Assembly: GCF_002259755.1 (NCBI RefSeq)
Contig: NZ_MWWY01000044.1
Span: 1-48,942, forward strand
DNA from: Bifidobacterium hapali
GTDB lineage: Bacteria; Actinomycetota; Actinomycetes; Actinomycetales; Bifidobacteriaceae
Direction of reading: 5' to 3'
DNA length: 48,942 bases
A model generated the notes under the pieces. It was not told the origin of the DNA. It made no database searches and saw only the letters and a program-made list of their open reading frames with translations. Positions 48,441-48,942 of the stretch are shown piece after piece; within the stretch, counting starts at the first letter, position 1, and each line of letters begins with the position of its first letter. The position numbers were made by a program, and so were the translations under genes.

Positions 48441-48942
48441 ATGAACACACCCAGTTGCGCCGTGTGCGGCGAGCCGATGAAACGGAACGGAAGAACAAGC
48501 TCGGGGCGGGTCAGGTGGCGGTGCCGGGACGCCGGCTGCGGGAGCTCGCGCACCCAGTCGCGCGACAACAGGGCCCGTGACCTGCGGTGCGGACTGGACT
48601 GGCTGTTTTCCAAACGGTCGCAGGCCGAGCACGACCTGCCCTCCCGCACGCTGCGCCGCCGGTGCGAGCTGATGTGGGGCCTGTGGCCGCCGGTGCCCCT
48701 GGTGGACGAGGTGCATCACGTGGTGCATGTGGACGGCATTCACCTGCACCGCGACGCCGTGGTGCTGATCGCCATCGCCGACGGGCACGTGATCGGCTGG
48801 CACATCGCCAAAAGCGAACGGTCGGCGGCGTGGCAGAGCCTGATGGCGCGCATCGCGCCACCGGACGTGCTCGTGTGCGACGGCGGGGGCGGCATCATGA
48901 AGGCCGCGAAGACCATGTGGCCCGACACCCGCATCCAACGCT
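48441..48942 (+). CDS. IS1249-like IS256-family transposase, N-terminal part (cut by window edge)
   Basis: From ATG 48441 the frame stays open to the right edge, giving 167 residues. A zinc-finger-like start (CAVC at 6-9, then C28 and C33) is followed by a linker and the beginning of the DDE domain: Asp98 in HVDGIHL and Asp147 in VCDGGGG. The closing TMWPDTRIQR precedes the C/H-rich segment expected beyond the edge. The region is visibly richer in G and C than the neighbouring genes, in line with recent arrival. It starts 272 bases upstream of the methyltransferase start, on the other strand. Confidence 0.85.
   Translation, partial: MNTPSCAVCGEPMKRNGRTSSGRVRWRCRDAGCGSSRTQSRDNRARDLRCGLDWLFSKRSQAEHDLPSRTLRRRCELMWGLWPPVPLVDEVHHVVHVDGIHLHRDAVVLIAIADGHVIGWHIAKSERSAAWQSLMARIAPPDVLVCDGGGGIMKAAKTMWPDTRIQR

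Overview
The window looks like a chromosomal segment of a bifidobacterium (Bifidobacteriaceae, Actinobacteria). The evidence is the protein sequences of RpoB and RpoC, an AdnA/AdnB-type helicase-nuclease pair, and a kinase / FN3-protein / MoxR / DUF58 / transglutaminase-like operon known in this group as the PFNA cluster. No species is assigned.

Layout. (1) 1-800: remains of two insertion sequences, an IS256-family transposase 3' part and an IS3-family transposase remnant. (2) 907-11156: a complete type I-C CRISPR-Cas locus read on the minus strand: cas3, then cas5c-cas8c-cas7-cas4-cas1-cas2, a leader, and an array of 21 repeats and 20 spacers. (3) 11538-16615: fadD-like acyl-CoA ligase (+), then dapB, an MFS transporter and a GNAT acetyltransferase (-). 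(4) 16775-25326: adnB and adnA (-), with a LexA-like box upstream of adnA. (5) 25659-37493: the five-gene PFNA-type operon (+), four of its five genes joined by ATGA overlaps or a short gap. (6) 37594-45395: rpoC and rpoB (-), convergent with the PFNA operon across strong hairpins. (7) 45633-48169: a membrane-anchored hypothetical protein, mutY and a TrmL-type tRNA methyltransferase (-). (8) 48441 to the right edge: the 5' part of an IS1249-like IS256-family transposase.

The most interesting signal is in the 319-base gap between cas3 and cas5 (8366-8684). On the plus strand, opposite to the cas genes, lies a single CRISPR-like repeat (8578-8610). It differs from the array repeat at 7 of 33 positions; four of these are two compensated stem pairs, two are in the loop (now GCAA), and one is the last base. 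The bases that follow act like a spacer: its first 17 match a site in the cas5 promoter at 15 positions, next to a TTC PAM, and the two mismatches fall at positions 6 and 12, exactly where Cascade does not read the guide. The site overlaps the -35 boxes of the cas5 promoter and of a divergent plus-strand promoter that could make the RNA itself. This has the form of a crRNA-like regulatory RNA (CreR/CreA type) by which the type I-C Cascade represses its own operon. That interpretation is inferred from sequence; the base matches are seen directly.

Other points of note are a duplicated spacer, a transglutaminase-like protein with Asp where the catalytic Cys is expected, a 104-base element with four alternating copies of a palindromic motif between fadD and dapB, a near-perfect 98/99-base direct repeat at the end of the tRNA methyltransferase gene, and Asn at the rifampicin-pocket position equivalent to E. 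coli RpoB His526.
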